A DNA stretch of 64,000 nucleotides from Oenanthe sinensis (Eukaryota; Streptophyta; Magnoliopsida; Apiales; Apiaceae), in assembly GCA_028671895.1 (NCBI GenBank), contig CM053809.1, positions 9,035,501-9,099,500 on the forward strand. The letters run 5' to 3'. The notes beneath the pieces are model-generated. The model ran no database searches. It was not told the DNA's origin and was given only the letters and a program-made list of their open reading frames with translations. Below, in pieces: positions 22,835 to 34,314 of the stretch (positions are counted from its first letter, which is position 1; each line of letters begins with the position of its first letter). Made by a program: the position numbers and the translations under genes.

Positions 22835-23814
22835 CTTTACTCGTTTGAACTTGAAAACAACTTGTAGATTCATTCTTGAATCTTTAGAACATGGAAACAA
22901 CTTGTAAACTCTTTTAGGATCATTTTTGGCGCATTTGAATATGAAAATAATTCATACCAACTTGAGACTTCATTATTGACTCGTTTATACATGGAAACAA
23001 CTTATAGCTTCATTCTTGACTCGTTTGAACATGAAAATAACTTGTAAACTCTTTTAGGATCATTCTTGGCTCATTTGAACTTGAAAGTAATTTGTAACAA
23101 CTTGAGACTTCATTCTTTACTCGTTTGAACTTGAAATCAACTTGTAGATTCATTCTTGACTCATTAGAACATGGAAACAACTTGTAAACTCTTTTAGGAT
23201 CATTTTTGGCGCATTTGAACATGAAAATAATTCATACCAACTTGAGACTTCATTATTGACTCGTTTGAACATGGAAACGACTTATAAGTTCATTCTTGAC
23301 TCGTTTAAACATGGAAACAATTTGTAAACTCTTTTAGGATCATTCTTGGCTCATTAAAACTTGAAAATAATTTGTAACAACTTGAGACTTCATTCTTTAC
23401 TCGTTTGAACTTGAAAACAACTTGTAGATTCATTCTTGAATCATTTGAACATGGAAACAACTTGTAAACTCTTTTAGGATCATTTTTGGCGCATTTGAAT
23501 ATGAAAATAATTCATACCAACTTGAGACTTCATTATTGACTCGTTTATACATGGAAACAACTTATAGCTTCATTCTTGACTCGTTTGAACATGAAAATAA
23601 CTTGTAAACTCTTTTAGGATCATTCTTGGCTCAGTTGACCTTGAAAATAATTTGTAACAACTTGAGACATCATTCTTGATTCGTTTGAACATGGAAACGA
23701 CTTATAGCTTCATTCTTGACTCGTTTAAACATGGAAACAATTTGTAAACTCTTTTAGGATCATTCTTGGCTCATTTAAACTTGAAAATAATTTGTAACAA
23801 CTTGAGACTTCATT
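22835..23814. repeat. 4-mer A1-B1-A2-E plus 3-mer A1-B1/D-C
   Basis: The 4-mer (560 bp) is the first appearance of E. In the 3-mer (420 bp, the shortest HOR seen) the monomer at 23535 begins as B1 (GTTTATACATGG) and ends as D (CTCAGTTGACC). Confidence 0.86.
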
Positions 23815-25494
23815 CTTTACTCGTTTGAACTTGAAAACAACTTGTAGATTCATTCTTGAATCATTAGAACATGGAAACAACTTGTAAACTCTTTTAGGAT
23901 CATTTATGGCGCATTTGAATATGAAAATAATTCATACCAACTTGAGACTTCATTATTGACTCGTTTATACATGGAAACAACTTATAGCTTCATTCTTGAC
24001 TCGTTTGAACATGAAAATAACTTGTAAACTCTTTTAGGATCATTCTTGGCTCATTTGAACTCGAAAGTAATTTGTAACAACTTGAGACTTCATTCTTTAC
24101 TCGTTTGAACTTGAAATAAACTTGTAGATTCATTCTTGACTCCTTAGAACATGGAAACAACTTGTAAACTCTTTTAGGATCGTTCTTGACTCATTGGAAC
24201 TTGAAAGTAATTTGTAACAACTTGAGACTTCATTCTTCACTCGTTTGAACTTGAAATCAACTTGTAGATTCATTATTGACTCATTAAAACATGGAAACAA
24301 CTTGTAAACTCTTTTAGGATCATTTCTGGCGCATTTGAACATGAAAATAATTCATACCAACTTGAGACTTCATTATTGACTCGTTTGAACAAGGAAACAA
24401 CTTATAGCTTCCTTCTTGACTCGTTTGAACATGGAAACAACTTGTAAACTCTTTTAGGATCATTCTTGGCTCAGTTGACCTTGAAAATAATTTGTAACAA
24501 CTTGAGACATCATTCTTGATTCGTTTGAACATGGAAACGACTTATAGCTTCATTCTTGACTCGTTTAAACATGGAAACAATTTGTAAACTCTTTTAGGAT
24601 CATTCTTGGCTCATTTAAACTTGAAAATAATTTGTAACAACTTGAGACTTCATTCTTTACTCGTTTGAACTTGAAAACAACTTGTAGATTCATTCTTGAA
24701 TCATTAGAACATGGAAACAACTTGTAAACTCTTTTAGGATCATTTTTGGCGCATTTGAATATGAAAATAATTCATACCAACTTGAGACTTCATTATTGAC
24801 TCGTTTATACATGGAAACAACTTATAGCTTCATTCTTGACTCGTTTGAACATGAAAATAACTTGTAAACTCTTTTAGGATCATTCTTGGCTCATTTGAAC
24901 TTGAAAGTAATTTGTAACAACTTGAGACTTCATTCTTTACTCGTTTGAACTTGAAATAAACTTGTAGATTCATTCTTGACTCCTTAGAACATGGAAACAA
25001 CTTGTAAACTCTTTTAGGATCGTTCTTGACTCATTGGAACTTGAAAGTAATTTGTAACAACTTGAGACTTCATTCTTCACTCGTTTGAACTTGAAATCAA
25101 CTTGTAGATTCATTATTGACTCATTAAAACATGGAAACAACTTGTAAACTCTTTTAGGATCATTTCTGGCGCATTTGAACATGAAAATAATTCATACCAA
25201 CTTGAGACTTCATTATTGACTCGTTTGAACAAGGAAACAACTTATAGCTTCCTTCTTGACTCGTTTGAACATGGAAACAACTTGTAAACTCTTTTAGGAT
25301 CATTCTTGGCTCAGTTGACCTTGAAAATAATTTGTAACAACTTGAGACATCATTCTTGATTCGTTTGAACATGGAAACGACTTATAGCTTCATTCTTGAC
25401 TCGTTTAAACATGGAAACAGTTTGTAAACTCTTTTAGGATCATTCTTGGCTCATTTAAACTTGAAAATAATTTGTAACAACTTGAGACTTCATT
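23815..25494. repeat. Two tandem 840-bp 6-mers A1-B1-A2/B2-A3-D-C
   Basis: The third monomer starts as A2 (GAAATAAACTTG, GACTCCTTAG) and ends as B2 (GATCGTTCTTGACTCATTGG). A3 has CTTCACTCG and CATTAAAACATGG, and D has GCTTCCTTCTTGAC. All these private changes are shared by both copies, so one is a direct duplicate of the other. Confidence 0.9.
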
Positions 25495-26614
25495 CTTTAC
25501 TCGTTTGAACTTGAAAACAACTTGTAGATTCATTCTTGAATCATTAGAACATGGAAACAACTTGTAAACTCTTTTAGGATCATTTTTGGCGCATTTGAAT
25601 ATGAAAATAATTCATACCAACTTGAGACTTCATTATTGACTCGTTTATACATGGAAACAACTTATAGCTTCATTATTGACTCGTTTGAACATGAAAATAA
25701 CTTGTAAACTCTTTTAGGATCATTCTTGGCTCATTTGAACTTGAAAGTAATTTGTAACAACTTGAGACTTCATTCTTTACTCGTTTGAACTTGAAATCAA
25801 CTTGTAGATTCATTCTTGACTCATTAGAACATGGAAACAACTCGTAAACTCTTTTAGGATCATTTTTGGCGCATTTGAACATGAAAATAATTCATACCAA
25901 CTTGAGACTTCATTATTGACTCGTTTGAACATGGAAACGACTTATAAGTTCATTCTTGACTCGTTTAAACATGGAAACAATTTGTAAACTCTTTTAGGAT
26001 CATTCTTGGCTCATTAAAACTTGAAAATAATTTGTAACAACTTGAGACTTCATTCTTTACTCGTTTGAACTTGAAAACAACTTGTAGATTCATTCTTGAA
26101 TCATTAGAACATGGAAACAACTTGTAAACTCTTTTAGGATCATTTTTGGCGCATTTGAATATGAAAATAATTCATACCAACTTGAGACTTCATTATTGAC
26201 TCGTTTATACATGGAAACAACTTATAGCTTCATTATTGACTCGTTTGAACATGAAAATAACTTGTAAACTCTTTTAGGATCATTCTTGGCTCATTTGAAC
26301 TTGAAAGTAATTTGTTACAACTTGAGACTTCATTCTTTACTCGTTTGAACTTGAAATCAACTTGTAGATTCATTCTTGACTCATTAGAACATGGAAACAA
26401 CTTGTAAACTCTTTTAGGATCATTTTTGGCGCATTTGAACATGAAAATAATTCATACCAACTTGAGACTTCATTATTGACTCGTTTGAACATGGAAACGA
26501 CTTATAACTTCATTCTTGACTCGTTTAAACATGGAAACAATTTGTAAACTCTTTTAGGATCATTCTTGGCTCATTTAAACTTGAAAATAATTTGTAACAA
26601 CTTGAGACTTCATT
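25495..26614. repeat. Two tandem 560-bp 4-mers A1-B1-A2-E
   Basis: Both B1 copies have GCTTCATTATTGAC. The first A2 has AACTCGTAAAC near 25841. The first E has CTTATAAGTTC and the second CTTATAACTTC. Confidence 0.88.
25915..26054. repeat. Monomer E (ATTGACTCGT-start relative of C)
   Basis: The body is C-like (GAAACGACTTATAA, CGTTTAAACATGG, AAACAATTTG), but the start is ATTGACTCGT as in D or B, and the first subrepeat has CTTATAAGTTC or CTTATAACTTC in place of CTTATAGCTTC. Other copies: 23255, 26475, 29835, 32635, 34175, 36975, 43415, 46215, 47755, 59095. It closes the 560-bp 4-mer and the 13-mer. It probably arose by exchange between D or B2 and C; that is inference. Confidence 0.85.
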
Positions 26615-29600
26615 CTTTACTCGTTTGAACTTGAAAACAACTTGTAGATTCATTCTTGAATCATTAGAACTTGGAAACAACTTGTAAACTCTTTTAGGAT
26701 CATTTTTGGCGCATTTGAATATGAAAATAATTCATACCAACTTGAGACTTCATTATTGACTCGTTTATACATGGAAACAACTTATAGCTTCATTCTTGAC
26801 TCGTTTGAACATGAAAATAACTTGTAAACTCTTTTAGGATCATTCTTGGCTCATTTGAACTTGAAAGTAATTTGTAACAACTTGAGACTTCATTCTTTAC
26901 TCGTTTGAACTTGAAATCAACTTGTAGATTCATTCTTGACTCATTAGAACATGGAAACAACTTGTAAACTCTTTTAGGATCATTTTTGGCGCATTTGAAC
27001 ATGAAAATAATTCATCCCAACTTGAGACTTCATTATTGACTCGTTTGAACATGGAAACAACTTATGTCTTCATTCTTGACTCGTTTGAACATGGAAATAA
27101 CTTGTAAACTCTTTTAGGATCGTTCTTGGCTCATTGAAACTTGAAAGTAATTTGTAACAACTTGAGACTTCATTCTTTACTCGTTTGAACTTGAAATCAA
27201 CTTGTAGATTCATTATTGACTCATTAGAACATGGAAACAACTTGTAAACTCTTTTAGGATCATTTCTGGCGCATTTGAACATGAAAATAATTCATACCAA
27301 CTTGAGACTTCATTATTGACTCGTTTGAACAAGGAAACAACTTATAGCTTCATTCTTGACTCGTTTGAACATGGAAACAACTTGTAAACTCTTTTAGGAT
27401 CATTCTTGGCTCAGTTGACCTTGAAAATAATTTGTAACAACTTGAGACATCATTCGTGATTCGTTTTAACATGGAAACGACTTATAGCTTCATTCTTGAC
27501 TCGTTTAAACATGGAAACAATTTGTAAACTCTTTTAGGATCATTCTTGGCTCATTTAAACTTGAAAATAATTTGTAACAACTTGAGACTTCATTCTTTAC
27601 ACGTTTGAACTTGAAAACAACTTGTAGATTCATTCTTGAATCATTAGAACATGGAAACAACTTGTAAACTCTTTTAGGATCATTTTTGGCGCATTTGAAT
27701 ATGAAAATAATTCATACCAACTTGAGACTTCATTTTTGACTCGTTTATACATGGAAACAACTTATAGCTTCATTCTTGACTCGTTTGAACATGAAAATAA
27801 CTTGTAAACTCTTTTAGGATCATTCTTGGCTCATTTGAACTTGAAAGTAATTTGTAACAACTTGAGACTTCATTCTTTACTCGTTTGAACTTGAAATCAA
27901 CTTGTAGATTCATTATTGACTCATTAAAACATGGAAACAACTTGTAAACTCTTTTAGGATCATTTCTGGCGCATTTGAACATGAAAATAATTCATACCAA
28001 CTTGAGACTTCATTATTGACTCGTTTGAATAAGGAAACAACTTATAGCTTCATTCTTGACTCGTTTGAACATGGAAACAACTTGTAAACTCTTTTAGGAT
28101 CGTTCTTGGCTCAGTTGACCTTGAAAATAATTTGTAACAACTTGAGACATCATTCTTGATTCGTTTGAACATGGAAACGACTTATAGCTTCATTCTTGAC
28201 TCGTTTAAACATGGAAACAATTTGTAAACTCTTTTAGGATCATTCTTGGCTCATTTAAACTTGAAAATAATTTGTAACAACTTGAGACTTCATTCTTTAC
28301 TCGTTTGAACTTGAAAACAACTTGTAGATTCATTCTTGAATCATTAGAACATGGAAACAACTTGTAAACTCTTTTAGGATCATTTTTGGCGCATTTGAAT
28401 ATGAAAATAATTCATACCAACTTGAGACTTCATTATTGACTCGTTTATACATGGAAATACCTTATAGCTTCATTCTTGACTCGTTTGAACATGAAAATAA
28501 CTTGTAAACTCTTTTAGGATCATTCTTGGCTCATTTGAACTTGAAAGTAATTTGTAACAACTTGAGACTTCATTCTTTACTCGTTTGAACTTGAAATCAA
28601 CTTGTAGATTCATTCTTGACTCATTAGAACATGGAAACAACTTGTAAACTCTTTTAGGATCATTTTTGGCGCATTTGAACATGAAAATAATTCATCCCAA
28701 CTTGAGACTTCATTATTGACTCGTTTGAACATGGAAACAACTTATGTCTTCATTCTTGACTCGTTTGAACATGGAAATAACTTGTAAACTCTTTTAGGAT
28801 CGTTCTTGGCTCATTGAAACTTGAAAGTAATTTGTAACAACTTGAGACTTCATTCTTTACTCGTTTGAACTTGAAATCAACTTGTAGATTCATTATTGAC
28901 TCCTTAGAACATGGAAACAACTTGTAAACTCTTTTAGGATCGTTCTTGACTCATTGGAACTTGAAAGTAATTTGTAACAACTTGAGACTTCATTCTTCAC
29001 TCGTTTGAACTTGAAATCAACTTGTAGATTCATTATTGACTCATTAAAACATGGAAACAACTTGTAAACTCTTTTAGGATCATTTCTGGCGCATTTGAAC
29101 ATGAAAATAATTCATACCAACTTGAGACTTCATTATTGACTCGTTTGAACAAGGAAACAACTTATAGCTTCCTTCTTGACTCGTTTGAACATGGAAACAA
29201 CTTGTAAACTCTTTTAGGATCATTCTTGGCTCAGTTGACCTTGAAAATAATTTGTAACAACTTGAGACATCATTCTTGATTCGTTTGAACATGGAAACGA
29301 CTTATAGCTTCATTCTTGACTCGTTTAAACATGGAAACAATTTGTAAACTCTTTTAGGATCATTCTTGGCTCATTTAAACTTGAAAATAATTTGTAACAA
29401 CTTGAGACTTCATTCTTTACTCGTTTGAACTTGAAAACAACTTGTAGATTCATTCTTGAATCATTAGAACATGGAAACAACTTGTAAACTCTTTTAGGAT
29501 CATTTTTGGCGCATTTGAATATGAAAATAATTCATACCAACTTGAGACTTCATTATTGACTCGTTTATACATGGAAACAACTTATAGCTTCATTATTGAC

Positions 29601-29974
29601 TCGTTTGAACATGAAAATAACTTGTAAACTCTTTTAGGATCATTCTTGGCTCATTTGAACTTGAAAGTAATTTGTTACAACTTGAGACTTCATTCTTTAC
29701 TCGTTTGAACTTGAAATCAACTTGTAGATTCATTCTTGACTCATTAGAACATGGAAACAACTCGTAAACTCTTTTAGGATCATTTTTGGCGCATTTGAAC
29801 ATGAAAATAATTCATACCAACTTGAGACTTCATTATTGACTCGTTTGAACATGGAAACGACTTATAACTTCATTCTTGACTCGTTTAAACATGGAAACAA
29901 TTTGTAAACTCTTTTAGGATCATTCTTGGCTCATTTAAACTTGAAAATAATTTGTAACAACTTGAGACTTCATT
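26615..29974. repeat. 7-mer, 5-mer, 8-mer, 4-mer
   Basis: 26615-27594 is the 7-mer (CATTCGTGATTC in C). 27595-28294 is a 5-mer with GAATAAGG in D. 28295-29414 is A1-B1-A2-B2-A3/B2-A3-D-C, a 7-mer with one extra hybrid monomer at 28855. 29415-29974 is a 4-mer with AACTCGTAAAC and TTTGTTACAAC. Confidence 0.85.
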
Positions 29975-31514
29975 CTTTACTCGTTTGAACTTGAAAACAA
30001 CTTGTAGATTCATTCTTGAATCATTAGAACTTGGAAACAACTTGTAAACTCTTTTAGGATCATTTTTGGCGCATTTGAATATGAAAATAATTCATACCAA
30101 CTTGAGACTTCATTATTGACTCGTTTATACATGGAAACAACTTATAGCTTCATTCTTGACTCGTTTGAACATGAAAATAACTTGTAAACTCTTTTAGGAT
30201 CATTCTTGGCTCATTTGAACTTGAAAGTAATTTGTAACAACTTGAGACTTCATTCTTTACTCGTTTGAACTTGAAATCAACTTGTAGATTCATTCTTGAC
30301 TCATTAGAACATGGAAACAACTTGTAAACTCTTTTAGGATCATTTTTGGCGCATTTGAACATGAAAATAATTCATCCCAACTTGAGACTTCATTATTGAC
30401 TCGTTTGAACATGGAAACAACTTATGTCTTCATTCTTGACTCGTTTGAACATGGAAATAACTTGTAAACTCTTTTAGGATCGTTCTTGGCTCATTGAAAC
30501 TTGAAAGTAATTTGTAACAACTTGAGACTTCATTCTTTACTCGTTTGAACTTGAAATCAACTTGTAGATTCATTATTGACTCATTAGAACATGGAAACAA
30601 CTTGTAAACTCTTTTAGGATCATTTCTGGCGCATTTGAACATGAAAATAATTCATACCAACTTGAGACTTCATTATTGACTCGTTTGAACAAGGAAACAA
30701 CTTATAGCTTCATTCTTGACTCGTTTGAACATGGAAACAACTTGTAAACTCTTTTAGGATCATTCTTGGCTCAGTTGACCTTGAAAATAATTTGTAACAA
30801 CTTGAGACATCATTCGTGATTCGTTTGAACATGGAAACGACTTATAGCTTCATTCTTGACTCGTTTAAACATGGAAACAATTTGTAAACTCTTTTAGGAT
30901 CATTCTTGGCTCATTTAAACTTGAAAATAATTTGTAACAACTTGAGACTTCATTCTTTACTCGTTTGAACTTGAAAACAACTTGTAGATTCATTCTTGAA
31001 TCATTAGAACATGGAAACAACTTGTAAACTCTTTTAGGATCATTTTTGGCGCATTTGAATATGAAAATAATTCATACCAACTTGAGACTTCATTATTGAC
31101 TCGTTTATACATGGAAACAACTTATAGCTTCAGTCTTGACTCGTTTGAACTTGAAAATAACTTGTAAACTCTTTTAGGATCATTCTTGGCTCATTTGAAC
31201 TTGAAAGTAATTTGTAACAACTTGAGACTTCATTCTTTACTCGTTTGAACTTGAAATCAACTTGTAGATTCATTCTTGACTCATTAGAACATGGAAACAA
31301 CTTGTAAACTCTTTTAGGATCATTTTTGGCGCATTTGAACATGAAAATAATTCATACCAACTTGAGACTTCATTATTGACTCGTTTGAACATGGAAACAA
31401 CTTATATCTTCATTCTTGACTCGTTTGAACATGAAAACAACTTGTAAACTCTTTTAGGATCATTCTTGGCTCAGTTGACCTTGAAAATAATTTGTAACAA
31501 CTTGAGACTTCATT

Positions 31515-31654
31515 CTTTACTCGTTTGAACTTGAAAACAACTTGTAGATTCATTCTTGACTCATTAGAACATGGAAACAACTTGTAAACTCTTTTAGGAT
31601 CATTTTTGGCGCATTTGAACATGAAAATAATTCATACCAACTTGAGACTTGATT
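31515..31654. repeat. Monomer A4 (reference copy)
   Basis: A-class monomer combining the first subrepeat of A1 (GAAAACAACTTG) with the second and third of A2 (CTTGACTCATTAG, GCATTTGAACATG). It sits between D and D' or between D and G in the 13-mer HOR. Copies at 32215, 36555, 45795 and 58675 also carry GGATTATTTTTGG and the tail AAAAAAATTCATTCCAACATG. Confidence 0.8.
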
Positions 31655-32354
31655 ATTGACTCGTTTGAATATGGAAACAACTTATAGCTTCATTCTTGAC
31701 TCGTTTGAACATGGAAACAACTTGTAAACTCTTTTAGGATCATTCTTGCCTCAGTTGACCTTGAAAATAATTTGTAACAACTTGAGACTTCATTCTTGAT
31801 TCGTTTGAACATGGAAACGACTTATAGCTTCATTCTTGACTCGTTTGAACATGAAAATAACTTGTAAACTCTTTTAGGATCATTCTTGGCTCATTTGAAC
31901 TTGAAAGTAATTTGTAACAACTTGAGACTTCTTTCTTTACTCGTTTGAACTTGAAATCAACTTGTAGATTCATTATTGACTCATTAGAACATGGAAACAA
32001 CTTCTAAACTCTTTTAGGATCATTTTTGGCGCATTTGAACAAGAAAATAATTCATACCAACTTGAGACTTCATTATTGACTCGTTTGAACATGGAAACAA
32101 CTTATAGCTTCATTCTTGACTCGTTTGAACATGGAAACAACTTGTAAACTCTTTTAGGATCATTCTTGGCTCAGTTGACCTTGAAAATAATTTGTAACAA
32201 CTTGAGACTTCATTCTTTACTCGTTTGAACTTGAAAACAACTTGTAGATTCATTCTTGACTCATTAGAACATGGAAACAACTTGTAAACTCTTTTAGGAT
32301 TATTTTTGGCGCATTTGAACATGAAAAAAATTCATTCCAACATGAGACTTCATT

Positions 32355-32494
32355 ATTGACTCGTTTGAACATGGAAATAACTTATAGCTTCATTCTTGAC
32401 TCGTTTGAACATGAAAATAAATTGTAAACTCTTTTAGGATCATTCTTGGCTCATTTGAACTTGAAAGTAATTTGTAACAACTTGAGACTTCATT
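32355..32494. repeat. Monomer G (B1-like, AAATAAATTG variant)
   Basis: B-like monomer with GAACATGGAAATAACTTATAG in the first subrepeat and GAACATGAAAATAAATTG in the second. It occurs once per 13-mer HOR (32355, 36695, 45935, 58815), and a related copy is at 63575. The shared AAATAAATTG change marks these copies as one lineage. Confidence 0.8.
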
Positions 32495-34314
32495 CTTTAC
32501 TCGTTTGAACTTGAAATCAACTTGTAGATTCATTCTTGACTCATTAGAACATGGAAACAACTTGTAAACTCTTTTAGGATCATTTTTGGCGCATTTGAAC
32601 ATGAAAATAATTCATACCAACTTGAGGCTTCATTATTGACTCGTTTGAACATGGAAACGACTTATAACTTCATTCTTGACTCGTTTAAACATGGAAACAA
32701 TTTGTAAACTCTTTTAGGATCATTCTTGGCTCATTTAAACTTGAAAATAATTTGTAACAACTTGAGACTTCATTCTTTACTCGTTTGAACTTGAAAACAA
32801 CTTGTAGATTCATTCTTGAATCATTAGAACATGGAAACAACTTGTAAACTCTTTTAGGATCATTTTTGGCGCATTTGAATATGAAAATAATTCATACCAA
32901 CTTGAGACTTCATTATTGACTCGTTTATACATGGAAACAACTTATAGCTTCATTCTTGACTCGTTTGAACATGAAAATAACTTGTAAACTCTTTTAGGAT
33001 CATTCTTGGCTCATTTGAACTTGAAAGTAATTTGTAACAACTTGAGACTTCATTCTTTACTCGTTTGAACTTGAAATCAACTTGTAGATTCATTCTTGAC
33101 TCATTAGAACATGGAAACAACTTGTAAACTCTTTTAGGATCATTTTTGGCGCATTTGAACATGAAAATAATTCATCCCAACTTGAGACTTCATTATTGAC
33201 TCGTTTGAACATGGAAACAACTTATGTCTTCATTCTTGACTCGTTTGAACATGGAAATAACTTGTAAACTCTTTTACGATCGTTCTTGGCTCATTGAAAC
33301 TTGAAAGTAATTTGTAACAACTTGAGACTTCATTCTTTACTCGTTTGAACTTGAAATCAACTTGTAGATTCATTATTGACTCATTAGAACATGGAAACAA
33401 CTTGTAAACTCTTTTAGGATCATTTCTGGCGCATTTGAACATGAAAATAATTCATACCAACTTGAGACTTCATTATTGACTCGTTTGAACAAGGAAACAA
33501 CTTATAGCTTCATTCTTGACTCGTTTGAACATGGAAACAACTTGTAAACTCTTTTAGGATCATTCTTGGCTCAGTTGACCTTGAAAATAATTTGTAACAA
33601 CTTGAGACATCATTCTTGATTCGTTTGAACATGGAAACGACTTATAGCTTCATTCTTGACTCGTTTAAACATGGAAACAATTTGTAAACTCTTTTAGGAT
33701 CATTCTTGGCTCATTTAAACTTGAAAATAATTTGTAACAACTTGAGACTTCATTCTTTACACGTTTGAACTTGAAAACAACTTGTAGATTCATTCTTGAA
33801 TCATTAGAACATGGAAACAACTTGTAAACTCTTTTAGGATCATTTTTGGCGCATTTGAATATGAAAATAATTCATACCAACTTGAGACTTCATTATTGAC
33901 TCGTTTATACATGGAAACAACTTATAGCTTCATTCTTGACTCGTTTGAACATGAAAATAACTTGTAAACTCTTTTAGGATCATTCTTGGCTCATTTGAAC
34001 TTGAAAGTAATTTGTAACAACTTGAGACTTCATTCTTTACTCGTTTGAACTTGAAATCAACTTGTAGATTCATTCTTGACTCATTAGAACATGGAAACAA
34101 CTTGTAAACTCTTTTAGGATCATTTTTGGCGCATTTGAACATGAAAATAATTCATACCAACTTGAGGCTTCATTATTGACTCGTTTGAACATGGAAACGA
34201 CTTATAACTTCATTCTTGACTCGTTTAAACATGGAAACAATTTGTAAACTCTTTTAGGATCATTCTTGGCTCATTTAAACTTGAAAATAATTTGTAACAA
34301 CTTGAGACTTCATT

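Larger units (their letters stand above)
30955..32774. repeat. 1820-bp 13-mer HOR (reference copy)
   Basis: Order: A1, B1, A2, D, A4, D', C/B1, A3', D, A4, G, A2, E. C/B1 (31795) begins CTTGATTCGT and GAAACGAC as C but continues GAACATGAAAATAACTTG as B1, so it lacks GTTTAAAC. Full copies also start at 35295, 44535 and 57415; a rearranged copy is at 48875. Confidence 0.88.
29975..34314. repeat. 4340-bp block, copy 1 (7+13+7+4 monomers)
   Basis: Composed of a 7-mer (29975-30954), a 13-mer (30955-32774), a 7-mer with TTACGATCG in B2 (32775-33754) and a 4-mer (33755-34314). Private changes in this copy include GAACTTGAAAATAAC near 31150, CTTATATC near 31405 and GAACAAGAAAATAA near 32041. Confidence 0.92.
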
